Assembly (NCBI GenBank): GCA_001899255.1
Contig: MKVX01000018.1
Span: 373,150 to 437,149, forward strand
DNA length: 64,000 nucleotides
Reading direction: 5' to 3'
Source: Rhizobiales bacterium 62-47
GTDB lineage: Bacteria > Pseudomonadota > Alphaproteobacteria > Rhizobiales > Xanthobacteraceae
The position numbers and the translations under genes are program-made. Every line of letters starts with the position of its first letter. Position 1 is the first letter of the stretch. The notes beneath the pieces are model-generated. The model was given only the letters and a program-made list of their open reading frames with translations. It searched no databases and was not told the DNA's origin. Shown here one piece after another: positions 10,301-17,575 of this stretch.

Positions 10301-10524
10301 TGCTGATGACGGCGCTCGCGATGATCATCGGCATGGCGCCGATGGCGCTGGGTCTCGGCGAGGGCGGCGAACAGAACGCGCCGCTTGGGCGCGCGGTGGT
10401 CGGCGGCTTGGTGTTCGCCACTTTCGCAACCCTGGTCTTCGTGCCGGTGGTATTCAGTATGGTTCACAAGAAACAGTCCGCACAGCCTGCGGAGACCACG
10501 GCGGAGTTGGCGCATGCCCATTGA
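7342..10524 (+). CDS. RND-family efflux transporter, inner-membrane permease subunit
   Basis: Proton-driven pump of the AcrB/HAE1 class, 1060 residues, full length. An N-terminal membrane segment is followed by the porter domain (TPTDIFPDIRIPVIGVVW). Membrane segment 4 contains LVDDATVTIEN with the Asp pair used for proton transfer, and a second porter and membrane repeat follows. I start at the ATG at 7342 (MVSLVRIALTRPYTF); a GTG at 7309 is possible. The stop lies inside the start region of the adaptor gene (11 bp overlap). No TolC-type outer-membrane gene is adjacent, so an unlinked one must be shared. Substrate unknown. Confidence 0.92.
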   Translation: MVSLVRIALTRPYTFVVLALLLLIIGPLAALRTPTDIFPDIRIPVIGVVWSYTGLPPDQMAGRITTPFQRALTTTVNDIEHIVANSYNGVGIIKIFFQPNVDIRTANAQVTAIAQTMIKQLPPGATPPLILNYSASTVPIIQLALAGEGLTEQNLFDIATNQLRTPLVTVPGAAIPWPFGGKQRQIQIDLDPAALQARGLSAQDVASALAAQNLITPVGTQKIGQFEYNIQLNNSPLKIDELGNLPIKVADGATVYIRDVAQVRDGNPPQTNIVHVDGGRSVLMMVLKAGSVSTLDIIDGIKKKIAEVRDTLPDNLKIGLLGDQSIFVRSAIAGVAFEGVIAALLTSVMILLFLGSWRSTLIIAISIPLSVLGAIIMLALVGETLNIMTLGGLALAVGILVDDATVTIENINWHLEQGKEVEPAILDGARQIVTPAFVSLLCICIVFVPMFFLTGVSRFLFVPMALSVMFAMIWSFILSRTLVPTMAKYLLKRHEHHDGPPPPSRNPLVWFQRGFEARFERFRTGYRGILALALSHRPIFVTGFLACVALSFLLVPFLGRNFFPAVDTGQILIHTRQQIGTRVEEAANHLADVQRTIRQIIPPDELDTLADNIGMPVSGINMTYNNTGVIGPQDGDIQIKLREGHRPTAEYVRELREKLPREFPGISFAFLPADIVSQILNFGAPAPIDLQVRGANGEANFKYANDLLRRIRLIPGVADARIQQSPNNPGFNVDIDRTRAQYLGLTARDVTNSMVVNLAGSSQVAPTYFLSPDNGVSYSIVMQTPQYQIDSLNKLETLPISAAGTATPPILGGIANITRSTSNAVVSQYDIQSMVQIYATPQGRDLGAVAADIQKLIAETAKDVPRGSSVVLLGQVDTMNKAFAGLLFGLLGAVVLIYLLIVVNFQSWSDPFVIVMALPAALAGIVWMLFATHTTLSVPALTGAIMCMGVATANSVLVISFARERYEETGDPVLAALEAGFVRFRPVLMTALAMIIGMAPMALGLGEGGEQNAPLGRAVVGGLVFATFATLVFVPVVFSMVHKKQSAQPAETTAELAHAH

Positions 10525-11710
10525 AGAAAGCGCTCGGGTTTCGCGCAAGAAGCTGAGCCTCGTGGCCGTGCTCGGCATTTGCGTGGCGGCGTTTGTCGTC
10601 GTCACCGGCATTGCTTCGCGTGAAAAGAGCAACGCCGATCTGCGGACCTGGACCGATGAGCAGGCCATTCCAACGGTGGCGGTCGCGTTGCCCACGGCAC
10701 GCGCTCTGGTGCCGACGCTCGAATTGCCGGGGCGGCTCGAAGCCTATTCGCGCGCGCCGATCTATGCCCGCGTCAGCGGCTATGTGAAGAACTGGAATGT
10801 CGATATCGGTGCGCAGGTCAAGGCGGGGCAACTGCTCGCGGAAATCGAAGCACCCGATCTCGACCAGCAATTGCTGCAGGCGCGCGCCGATCTCTCCAGC
10901 CAGCAGGCAAGCGCGAAGCTCTCCGAAGCGACGTTGAACCGGCGCAAAACGCTGGTGAGTTCTAATTTCGTCTCGCAACAGGAAATCGACGAGCGCACCG
11001 CCGATCTCGCCAACAAGCGCGCCGCGGTGAATTCCGGTCAGGCGAATGTCGATCGGCTGGAGGCGCTCGCGGGCTACAAGAGGATCGTTGCGCCGTTCGA
11101 CGGCATCGTGACCGCGCGCAACACCGACGTCGGCGCGCTGATCAATGCCGGCGCATCGACAGGGCCGGCGATGTTCGTGGTGTCCGATATCAAGAAGCTG
11201 CGCGTGTACGTCAACGTCCCGCAGAACTACGTGCCGTCCATCCGCATCGGAGCCAAGGCGACGGTTTCGCTCCCGGAATATGCCGGACAGAATTTTCCGG
11301 CCACGGTAGAATCGTCGTCGCAGTCGGTTGACGTCGCCACCGGGACGACGCGTATGCAGCTCGAACTCGACAATCCCGGCGGCCGCCTGATGCCGGGCAG
11401 CTACGCCAACGTCACGATGAACCTGGTGCGGGAACGCGTGCCGCTACGCATTCCAGCGAGCGCGCTGATGTTCAACCGCAATGGCTTACGGGTTGCGACG
11501 GTGGATGCCGCCGACAAGATCAGGTTCAAGACGGTGACGATTGCCCGCGATCTCGGCAGGGAGATCGAACTGGCCTCAGGGCTGGAGCCAGACGATCGCG
11601 TCATCGTCGCGCCGCCTGATGGTATGGTCGATGGCGATAAGGTCCGCGTCGCTGGGCAGAACGTCGGTAAGCCGGCGACTGCGTCAGAGAAGCAGGACAA
11701 GAAGGGTTAG
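10514..11710 (+). CDS. RND efflux periplasmic adaptor (membrane fusion protein)
   Basis: Links the RND pump to an outer-membrane channel. It has 398 residues from the ATG at 10514, which overlaps the permease stop by 11 bp; the frame continues upstream inside the permease gene but is not credible there. One N-terminal membrane anchor (about residues 12-35) is followed by a lipoyl half-motif (YARVSGYVKNWNVDIGAQVKAGQLLAEIEAPDLDQQL). A coiled-coil hairpin, the second lipoyl half (IVAPFDGIVTARNTDVGALI) and a beta-barrel domain complete it. No lipobox is seen. Adaptor after permease is the reverse of the common order. Confidence 0.9.
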   Translation: MPIEESARVSRKKLSLVAVLGICVAAFVVVTGIASREKSNADLRTWTDEQAIPTVAVALPTARALVPTLELPGRLEAYSRAPIYARVSGYVKNWNVDIGAQVKAGQLLAEIEAPDLDQQLLQARADLSSQQASAKLSEATLNRRKTLVSSNFVSQQEIDERTADLANKRAAVNSGQANVDRLEALAGYKRIVAPFDGIVTARNTDVGALINAGASTGPAMFVVSDIKKLRVYVNVPQNYVPSIRIGAKATVSLPEYAGQNFPATVESSSQSVDVATGTTRMQLELDNPGGRLMPGSYANVTMNLVRERVPLRIPASALMFNRNGLRVATVDAADKIRFKTVTIARDLGREIELASGLEPDDRVIVAPPDGMVDGDKVRVAGQNVGKPATASEKQDKKG

Positions 11711-11730
11711 GCGTTGCTCCTGATGCTGGT

Positions 11731-11773
11731 GTCATTCCGGTGCGCGAGTTCTTGCGAGCGAGCCCGGAATGAC
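11731..11773. terminator. palindrome between convergent genes, possible bidirectional terminator
   Basis: Arms GTCATTCCGG (11731-11740) and CCGGAATGAC (11764-11773) are perfectly complementary over 10 bp, with a smaller hairpin inside. It lies between the convergent adaptor and LysR genes. Its sequence resembles a common dispersed repeat of Bradyrhizobium relatives, so repeat and terminator roles may coincide. Confidence 0.6.
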
Positions 11774-11801
11774 AGCGAGTGGATTCAGTCGTCTGTTATT
11801 C

Positions 11802-12686
11802 CTAAGCCAGAAACATCGAGCGCTGTGCGCCGACTTCTGCGGAAATGAAATCTGACACCGCGCGCACACGGCTAAGGCGGCGCATGTCGACGTGGGTGAT
11901 GATCCAGTAGCTGCGGGCGAACACGGTGTCCGGCAGCACCACCTGCAGGTTCTCGTCGTGCCGTGCGGCATAGTCGTGCAGGATGCCGATGCCCGCGCCG
12001 CCGCGCACCGCCTGAAGCTGGCCGACCGCGCCGGAGCATTCGAGGCGGCTGTAGCCGGGGCCGTAGAGCTCCGGCATGAAATAGAGCTGATCGGCGAACA
12101 CCAGATCCTGCACATAGGTCACGAGGCAATGACGCTCGAGATCGGCCACGGTTTGCGGCGTGCCGAATTCGGCCAGATAACTCTTCGCCGCATAGAAGCG
12201 CAGCGAATAGTCGATCAGCTTGCGCACGGCGAGGCGGCCTTCCTCGGGGCGCGAAATGGTGATCGCGAGATCGGCTTCGCGCTTCGACAGTGAAAAGGTG
12301 CGCGACATCGGCACCATCTGGATCGTCAGCGCCGGATATTTCTGTTTCAGCTTGCCGAGCCGCGAGCACAGGAACAGCGCCGTGAAACCATCTGGCGCGG
12401 CGACGCGCACGGTGCCGGTCAGTTCGACATCCGATTGCGAGAGGTCGCCCTGTGCCCGCAGCAACTGCGCTTCGACTTCTTCCGCCGAGGCGTAGAGCCG
12501 GTCGCCGGCGGCGGTCAGAACGCAGCCGGTGGTCTGCCGGTCGAACAGCCGCACGCCCAGCGCTTTTTCAAGGGCGCCGATGCGGCGGCTGACGGTGCCG
12601 TGGTCAATCCGCAGTTGCCGTGCAGCAGCGAGGAACTGCCCGGCGCGCGCCACACTGAGGAAAACCCGAATATTGTCCCAGTCCAT
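11802..12686 (-). CDS. LysR-family transcriptional regulator
   Basis: DNA-binding regulator, 294 residues from the ATG at 12686; a TTG two codons earlier is possible. The N-terminal winged helix-turn-helix reads FLSVARAGQFLAAARQLRIDHGTVSRRIGALEKALGVRLFDR (quoted here in part as AARQLRIDHGTVSRRIGALE). A periplasmic-binding-like effector domain follows. The VSRRI form in place of the usual VSRQI is typical of the subgroup near DsdC/GcvA-like regulators. It is downstream of the small DMT permease on the same strand (111 bp gap) and convergent with the RND operon. A palindrome upstream of its start could be its own binding site. Target genes unknown. Confidence 0.88.
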   Translation of the reverse strand: MDWDNIRVFLSVARAGQFLAAARQLRIDHGTVSRRIGALEKALGVRLFDRQTTGCVLTAAGDRLYASAEEVEAQLLRAQGDLSQSDVELTGTVRVAAPDGFTALFLCSRLGKLKQKYPALTIQMVPMSRTFSLSKREADLAITISRPEEGRLAVRKLIDYSLRFYAAKSYLAEFGTPQTVADLERHCLVTYVQDLVFADQLYFMPELYGPGYSRLECSGAVGQLQAVRGGAGIGILHDYAARHDENLQVVLPDTVFARSYWIITHVDMRRLSRVRAVSDFISAEVGAQRSMFLA

Positions 12687-12692
12687 ACTCAA

Positions 12693-12712
12693 ATCTGCAT
12701 TTTCGCACAGAT
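12693..12712. promoter_or_regulatory. candidate LysR-type binding site upstream of the LysR gene
   Basis: Inverted repeat ATCTG-N10-CAGAT lies immediately upstream of the LysR gene start. It has the T-N11-A geometry expected of LysR-type boxes. Its location over the ribosome-binding region suggests autoregulation. Evidence is positional only. Confidence 0.3.
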
Positions 12713-12797
12713 GTCTGTCAATTATCCTATGGGTTGTGCCGAAATGCTAGGGCGTGTTCCTGAAATGCGCACGCCGGAGCGCTGCGGCGGTTCGGCC

Positions 12798-13244
12798 TCA
12801 GGGACGGCGGATCAGCAGCACGCCAGCAATCAAGAGTACGACGCCGATGACGCGCGGGCCGTCGACCGGCCGTTGCGCCAGCCCGAGCAGGCCGAAATGG
12901 TCGAAGGCAACCGAGGCCAGCATCTGGCCGGTCACCAGCAGCGCGATGAAGGTGGCCGCACCGATCTGCGGTACGAGCAGGATGCCGAGGCCGATGAAGA
13001 TCGCCCCGAACATGCCGCCGGACCAAGCCCACCACGGGATACGTGCGGCCATCGTCGCCGACGGTAAGGGGTCCCGCATGACGATGATCAGCACGATCAT
13101 GCAGAGCAGACCGACAAAGTAGCTGACGAAGCCGGACCACGCGGCGGAACTCAAGGTGGTTCGCAGGTCCGCATTCAAGGCCTGCTGCACGACAATGCTG
13201 ACCCCAGCCGCGATGGCGAGCAGAGCGGATATCACGAACGACAT
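12798..13244 (-). CDS. small DMT-superfamily permease (DUF606/YdcZ type)
   Basis: Small integral membrane protein of 148 residues, the size of single-unit DUF606 proteins. Hydrophobic segments alternate through the length, beginning MSFVISALLAIAAGVSIVVQQ and including WWAWSGGMFGAIFIGLGI. The ATG at 13244 is chosen because AGGACAGGG precedes it; the frame upstream is not supported. It lies upstream of and in the same direction as the LysR gene. Substrate cannot be deduced. Confidence 0.82.
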   Translation of the reverse strand: MSFVISALLAIAAGVSIVVQQALNADLRTTLSSAAWSGFVSYFVGLLCMIVLIIVMRDPLPSATMAARIPWWAWSGGMFGAIFIGLGILLVPQIGAATFIALLVTGQMLASVAFDHFGLLGLAQRPVDGPRVIGVVLLIAGVLLIRRP

Positions 13245-13382
13245 AGAATTGCCCTGTCCTGCTTGGGCCGGCAGCCAGCTCACGGTCTGGCCCGCCACAT
13301 GGCCGATGAATGCCTTCTCGTCATAAAGAGACCTGCCACGAGGAGGCAATCCGGCCTTTGGAATGACGGGTACGCGTGCCGG

Positions 13383-14903
13383 TCAGCCTGCCGTCCAGGT
13401 CAGAACCCCGTCGTGGGCCTTGCCGATGGTGCCGGTGGTGCCGACCGGGGTGCGATCCATGTCGGTCAGGCGCGCGAGCGTACGGCCATCGCTGGCCGGG
13501 ACGCGGGCCAGCGCACGCGCGTTATCCGCCGTGCGCAGCATGACGACGCCATGCTCGACGTCACCCTTGCGGCCATAGAGGATGGTGAAGCTCTCGACCG
13601 TGCCGTTGCCGGTTGCGTCGGTGACGAAGGGCGGGACGGGACGACGATGGCTGTCGGCTTCCGCCTGCACGCTGGTGTCCTGCGCCAGCGCCGAACGCGG
13701 TGCGTGGGGCGAAAGGACCAGCGCGTGGTGCTTGGTGACGAAGCCGCCTTGTCCGTACAGCAGCCCGAGCTTGGCGCCGGCGCGCAGCTTGCGCACCATG
13801 GCACAGGCGGCATGCGCCATGTAATCGTTGAGCGGCGCGCCGAAGAACGTCAGCCCGCCAGTGACGGTGGGCTGCACATCCGGGCCGAGCTTGAGCGTGC
13901 GCCGCGCCATCTTCGGTACGGTGGGGAAGCAGCTATAGAGTTCGATGGCGTCGAACGCCTTGCCGTCGGTGGCATCGACCAGCGTCATCGCGGATTTGAG
14001 CACGGCGTTCTGTGCGTGGCTTTCGTAGAACTGGTCGCGCTCGAGATAATCGCGCGGCTCTTCCGCCGACGCACCGCCCCATATGTGGATCATGCGATCC
14101 TCCGGCACGCCCGCGGCGCGCGCCTTCGCCAGCGACGTCAGCAGGATCGCGGCGCTCTGGTTGACGGAGGGATTGGCCACCATCAGCTTGGTGTAAGGCC
14201 ATGCGATGAGGCGATTGTCCGCCGTCGGCGTCACGATCTCCGCGGCGGAGACGTGGCGCTTCAGCCATGCATGGGGGTTCTGCGCGGCAACGCTGGAGTA
14301 GCGCGACCATAGCTCTCCGGATTCCAGCATGGCCTCGCGCGGCGTCTGCTCCCAATGCGCGGCGGAGGCCGCCTCGTAGATCGGATAGACCGTGATCGGC
14401 CTGGCGACGCCGAGCATCGTCGCCATCGGCTTCTGAAAGCTGGCGCCGCGCAGCGGCACCGGCGCGTCATGCGCGAATGGCGTCCACGGCAGCTCCACGC
14501 CGGCGCGTTCGGCCTTGGTGGCGGTACTCTGTGCTTCAGCGCCGCAGATCGCGGCGACGCTGCATTCGCCGCGTGCGATCCGCTTCGCCGCCTCGTGCAG
14601 ATAGCGGATCGGGCTTTCGCCGCCGACCGGGCCATAAGCGGCGTGGGTTGGTTCGATGCCGAGCCGCTCGCACATGAGCGCCGCTGGATCGTGATAACGC
14701 CAGCTCAGAAAGTTGACGATATCGAGCGAGCCGATGTCGCGTAGCAGACTGACGCCGCTGTCGCGTTCGGCCTGCTGCAGCGCCTTGACCATCAGCGCGA
14801 TCGGCTCAAGCCCTGCGGTGATGTCGGCCGGATGGTCGGAGATTTCGCCGACGCCGACGATAACCGGGATGCGATCTTCGGGAAGGGATGCGTTCGCTGT
14901 CAT
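13383..14903 (-). CDS. thiolase-fold protein annotated type 'acetyl-CoA acetyltransferase', nucleophilic Cys not found
   Basis: 506-residue protein of the thiolase superfamily, longer than standard thiolases (about 390) through a C-terminal extension from about residue 400 that is rich in beta structure. It opens IPVIVGVGEISDHP. Where thiolases have the active-site Cys (NxCxSG), it reads GPVGGESPIRYLHEA, without Cys, followed by the usual ARGECSVAAICGAEA helix. GGLTFFGAPLNDYMAH replaces the GHP-type motif. It may act as a degradative accessory or bind acyl-CoA without the classical mechanism. It is divergent from the LuxR-type gene. Confidence 0.75.
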   Translation of the reverse strand: MTANASLPEDRIPVIVGVGEISDHPADITAGLEPIALMVKALQQAERDSGVSLLRDIGSLDIVNFLSWRYHDPAALMCERLGIEPTHAAYGPVGGESPIRYLHEAAKRIARGECSVAAICGAEAQSTATKAERAGVELPWTPFAHDAPVPLRGASFQKPMATMLGVARPITVYPIYEAASAAHWEQTPREAMLESGELWSRYSSVAAQNPHAWLKRHVSAAEIVTPTADNRLIAWPYTKLMVANPSVNQSAAILLTSLAKARAAGVPEDRMIHIWGGASAEEPRDYLERDQFYESHAQNAVLKSAMTLVDATDGKAFDAIELYSCFPTVPKMARRTLKLGPDVQPTVTGGLTFFGAPLNDYMAHAACAMVRKLRAGAKLGLLYGQGGFVTKHHALVLSPHAPRSALAQDTSVQAEADSHRRPVPPFVTDATGNGTVESFTILYGRKGDVEHGVVMLRTADNARALARVPASDGRTLARLTDMDRTPVGTTGTIGKAHDGVLTWTAG

Positions 14904-14997
14904 GCTGCTGATCTTCGTCTTGCGTTGCCGGGTGGTTCAGCTGATTGAATTGGATGCATCATATTAAAGGGGTTGCTTCGCCGTCTTGTCATCAGTG

Positions 14998-15021
14998 GTC
15001 GATTATTCGATAATATTCGAC
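14998..15021. promoter_or_regulatory. AT-rich imperfect palindrome between thiolase-like and LuxR-type genes
   Basis: Outer arms GTCGA (14998-15002) and TCGAC (15017-15021) enclose ATTATTCGATAAT. It lies 31 bp upstream of the GTG start of the LuxR-type regulator in the 149 bp divergent gap. This could be the regulator's own operator or simply an AT-rich promoter segment. Confidence 0.3.
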
Positions 15022-15052
15022 TGAACAGTCTCTCGGGATTTACGGGCCTGAC

Positions 15053-16156
15053 GTGGGAAATTGGAATCTCCACCTGATCGAGCAGGCGTTCGCCAAGGCC
15101 GCAACCGATTTCAACGAATGGGGTAATGCGCTGGCGACGCTTGTCGCCGAGACCAACGGCTATGGCGCGGTTCTGCTGAATACAGGGAGCAGAGCGATTC
15201 CCGGCACTCCGATGACCGATAGTCTGCAGGCGGGTTCGGAGGTCTATTTTCGCGACGGCTGGTATCTGCGCGACGAGCGTTTTCGCGGCGTCCCGACCCT
15301 GATGCGCGACGGCGTCTGCGACGATCTCGACGTCATGGATGCCGACAGCATCAAGCGGCATCCCTATTATCAGGAGTTTCTTGCGCCGCTGGGTCTGTCG
15401 AGTTTCGCCGGGATCAGGGTGGCGGCTGGCGACGATCTCTGGTGCATCTCGCTGCAGCGGAAGGCAACCGATGAGCGGTTCTCCCCCAACGAAAAGAGCA
15501 AGCTCGCGACGCTGTCGAACAGTTTGTCGAGCTTTGCGGCGGTGTCGCGTGCGCTGGGGTTTGCCGCCTCCAATGCCGCACTCGAGGCTTTCGAGATCGG
15601 CGGCTCGGCCGTTTTGCTGATCAACGAGCGCGGCGAAGTCATTCGCGCCACCGCCGCGGCGGAGCGGCTGTTGCGTGGCGGCATTCGCATCGTGCGCAAG
15701 CGTCTGGTCTCGGTGGATATCGACAGCACTATGGCACTGGATCGCGCCCTGCACAATTTGCTCTGGACTCGCAGCGAAGCCGCATTGTCGCCGCCAGTGG
15801 CGCTGTGGCGCGAAGCCGCGATGCCGCTTCTCGCTTATCCGCTGAAACTCGCCAATTTGGCATCCAATCCATTCGCCGAGGGCAGGGCGCTGATCGTGTT
15901 GGTGGATCCAGGCCGGCGCAGCCGGCCACCCGAGGAGACCTTGCGCGGCGTCTTCAAGTTGACGACGGCCGAGGCCAGGCTCGCCGCACGCCTGGCGGCG
16001 GGCGCGGAACTGAACGATATCTCGCAGGAGCTTGGCATCGCCAAGGAGACGGGGCGTCATCATCTCAAGAGCATCTTCACCAAAACCCATGTGCGGCGGC
16101 AGGCCGAACTGGTTGCGTTGCTGGCAGGGCTGCTGGCCCGCACGGATGTCGATTGA
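15053..16156 (+). CDS. LuxR-type helix-turn-helix regulator
   Basis: 367-residue regulator. The first 200 or so residues look like a GAF/PAS-type sensor region without membrane segments. The C-terminal helix-turn-helix (about 302-360) reads LTTAEARLAARLAAGAELND, then ISQELGIAKETGRHHLKSIF, then TKTHVRRQAELV. The GTG start at 15053 lacks a strong ribosome-binding site and could be later. It is divergent from the thiolase-like gene and convergent, 15 bp apart, with the nitronate monooxygenase gene. It is the only regulator inside the acyl-CoA block, so it may control that block; the target is inference. Confidence 0.8.
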   Translation: MGNWNLHLIEQAFAKAATDFNEWGNALATLVAETNGYGAVLLNTGSRAIPGTPMTDSLQAGSEVYFRDGWYLRDERFRGVPTLMRDGVCDDLDVMDADSIKRHPYYQEFLAPLGLSSFAGIRVAAGDDLWCISLQRKATDERFSPNEKSKLATLSNSLSSFAAVSRALGFAASNAALEAFEIGGSAVLLINERGEVIRATAAAERLLRGGIRIVRKRLVSVDIDSTMALDRALHNLLWTRSEAALSPPVALWREAAMPLLAYPLKLANLASNPFAEGRALIVLVDPGRRSRPPEETLRGVFKLTTAEARLAARLAAGAELNDISQELGIAKETGRHHLKSIFTKTHVRRQAELVALLAGLLARTDVD

Positions 16157-16171
16157 ACGGCCACAACCGGT

Positions 16172-17305
16172 CTAGTCCGCCACAAGCGCGTCGAGATGCT
16201 CGACGGCTTCGGCAAAATCCTGCTTGAATTCCTGCACCACTGCGCCGGCGGATTTGACGCTGTCGATCAGACCGACGCCTTGCCCGACGAAATAGCTGAC
16301 AAGATCCCGCGCCTGTGCATTGCCCGCCGCCGCGGCATGATCGATCGAGTCGAAGGCGTCGCGGCTGATGATGCTTTGCAGCGGCATCGGCAGCGCGCCG
16401 GGACCATCCGTGTCCCGATCCCACGCGTCGGTCCACACCGAGCGGAGCTGGCGCGCCGGTTTGCCGGTCCGGCTCCTGGAGCGCACGGCATCGCGCGATG
16501 AGGCCGCAATCATCTTCTCGCGGAAGATTTCGGTGGTTTCGGACTCAACCGTTGCCAGCCACACCGAACCGGTCCAAGCGCCCGCGGCGCCCATCGCCAT
16601 GCAGGCCGCCATCTGCCGTCCGGTCATGATGCCGCCGGCCGCCAATACCGGGACATCGCGGATCGGCTTGATGGCTTTGATGACTTCCGGCACCAGCACC
16701 ATGGTCGAGACTTCGCCGCAATGGCCGCCGGCCTCGGTTCCCTGCACGACGAGGATGTCGACGCCGGCTGCGACCTGCCGCAGCGCATGTTCCTTGGCGC
16801 CGACCAGCGCAGCCACCGGAACGCCGTGAGTCCTGCCCATCTCGATCATTGCCTTCGGCGGCACCCCGAGCGCGTTGGCGATCAACCGGATCGGATGCCG
16901 GAAAGAGACCTCGAGCAACTTAAGCGCACGTTCGGCATCGAATGGCTGCGGCACATTGGCGGCGACGTCCCGCGTCTTCAGTGTGACGCCGTATTTGCCG
17001 AGCAGGTTCTTGGTGAAAGCGCGATGTTCCGGCGAAATGCGCTGCTCGAGGCTTTTCCATGTGACATCCGTCTCGCCGCTGGTCGAGATGTTTTCCGGAA
17101 TCAGCACGTCGAGCCCGTAAGGCTTGCCTTCGACGTGTTCGTCGATCCAGGTCAACTCCTGTTCGATCGATTCCGGGGAATGCGTCGTGGCGCCGAGAAC
17201 GCCGAAGCCGCCGGCGCGGCTGACGGCAGCCACGACATCGCGGCAATGGCTGAAAGCCAGCAGCGGAAATTCGATCCCCAGCATGTCGCAGATCGGAGAT
17301 TTCAT
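16172..17305 (-). CDS. nitronate monooxygenase family flavoprotein
   Basis: FMN-dependent TIM-barrel enzyme that in this family oxidises nitronates, or acts as an enoyl reductase-like flavoprotein. It has 377 residues. The ATG at 17305 is used because AGGAAA precedes it. GIEFPLLAFSHCRD starts the barrel. VQGTEAGGHCGE holds the catalytic His and the FMN phosphate loop is in VLAAGGIMTGRQMAACMAMG. It is divergent from the Baeyer-Villiger monooxygenase gene, with a 270 bp gap, which suggests use of the same nutrient. True substrate unknown. Confidence 0.85.
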   Translation of the reverse strand: MKSPICDMLGIEFPLLAFSHCRDVVAAVSRAGGFGVLGATTHSPESIEQELTWIDEHVEGKPYGLDVLIPENISTSGETDVTWKSLEQRISPEHRAFTKNLLGKYGVTLKTRDVAANVPQPFDAERALKLLEVSFRHPIRLIANALGVPPKAMIEMGRTHGVPVAALVGAKEHALRQVAAGVDILVVQGTEAGGHCGEVSTMVLVPEVIKAIKPIRDVPVLAAGGIMTGRQMAACMAMGAAGAWTGSVWLATVESETTEIFREKMIAASSRDAVRSRSRTGKPARQLRSVWTDAWDRDTDGPGALPMPLQSIISRDAFDSIDHAAAAGNAQARDLVSYFVGQGVGLIDSVKSAGAVVQEFKQDFAEAVEHLDALVAD

Positions 17306-17492
17306 GGATGGTTTCCTGCTCCCGCGCCGCCTTGGTATGGCTTCATTGATCGTTGCCGCCGACGCTATCGCACGATGCGCTTTCGTGCCAGCAACGAATG
17401 GAAAAGTGCTGCCAAGGATTGTGAAGCTATCGCTGCGAACTTGTCGCCGCGCGGAATTTAGCTGAGCGGCGTGCGACCGGCGCCACATGTCG

Positions 17493-17510
17493 CAACAGTT
17501 TTGTCTGTTG
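17493..17510. promoter_or_regulatory. perfect inverted repeat between nitronate and Baeyer-Villiger monooxygenase genes
   Basis: CAACAG-N6-CTGTTG, with six-base perfect arms, lies in the 270 bp divergent intergenic region, 66 bp upstream of the Baeyer-Villiger monooxygenase ATG. It fits an operator for a dimeric repressor or activator. The binding protein is not identified. Confidence 0.4.
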
Positions 17511-17575
17511 TGCTTGGGGGCGAAGAGTAGAATGCTATCGGGCGACAGACCCGATGATCCGAGGGAGCGCGATTC

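Noticed and set aside
7216-10695. 1159-codon open frame on the minus strand opposite the RND permease gene
   Set aside because: It is entirely antisense to a full-length, motif-complete RND permease. Its product is a low-complexity Arg/His/Asp-rich protein, the usual result of reading high-GC coding DNA backwards.
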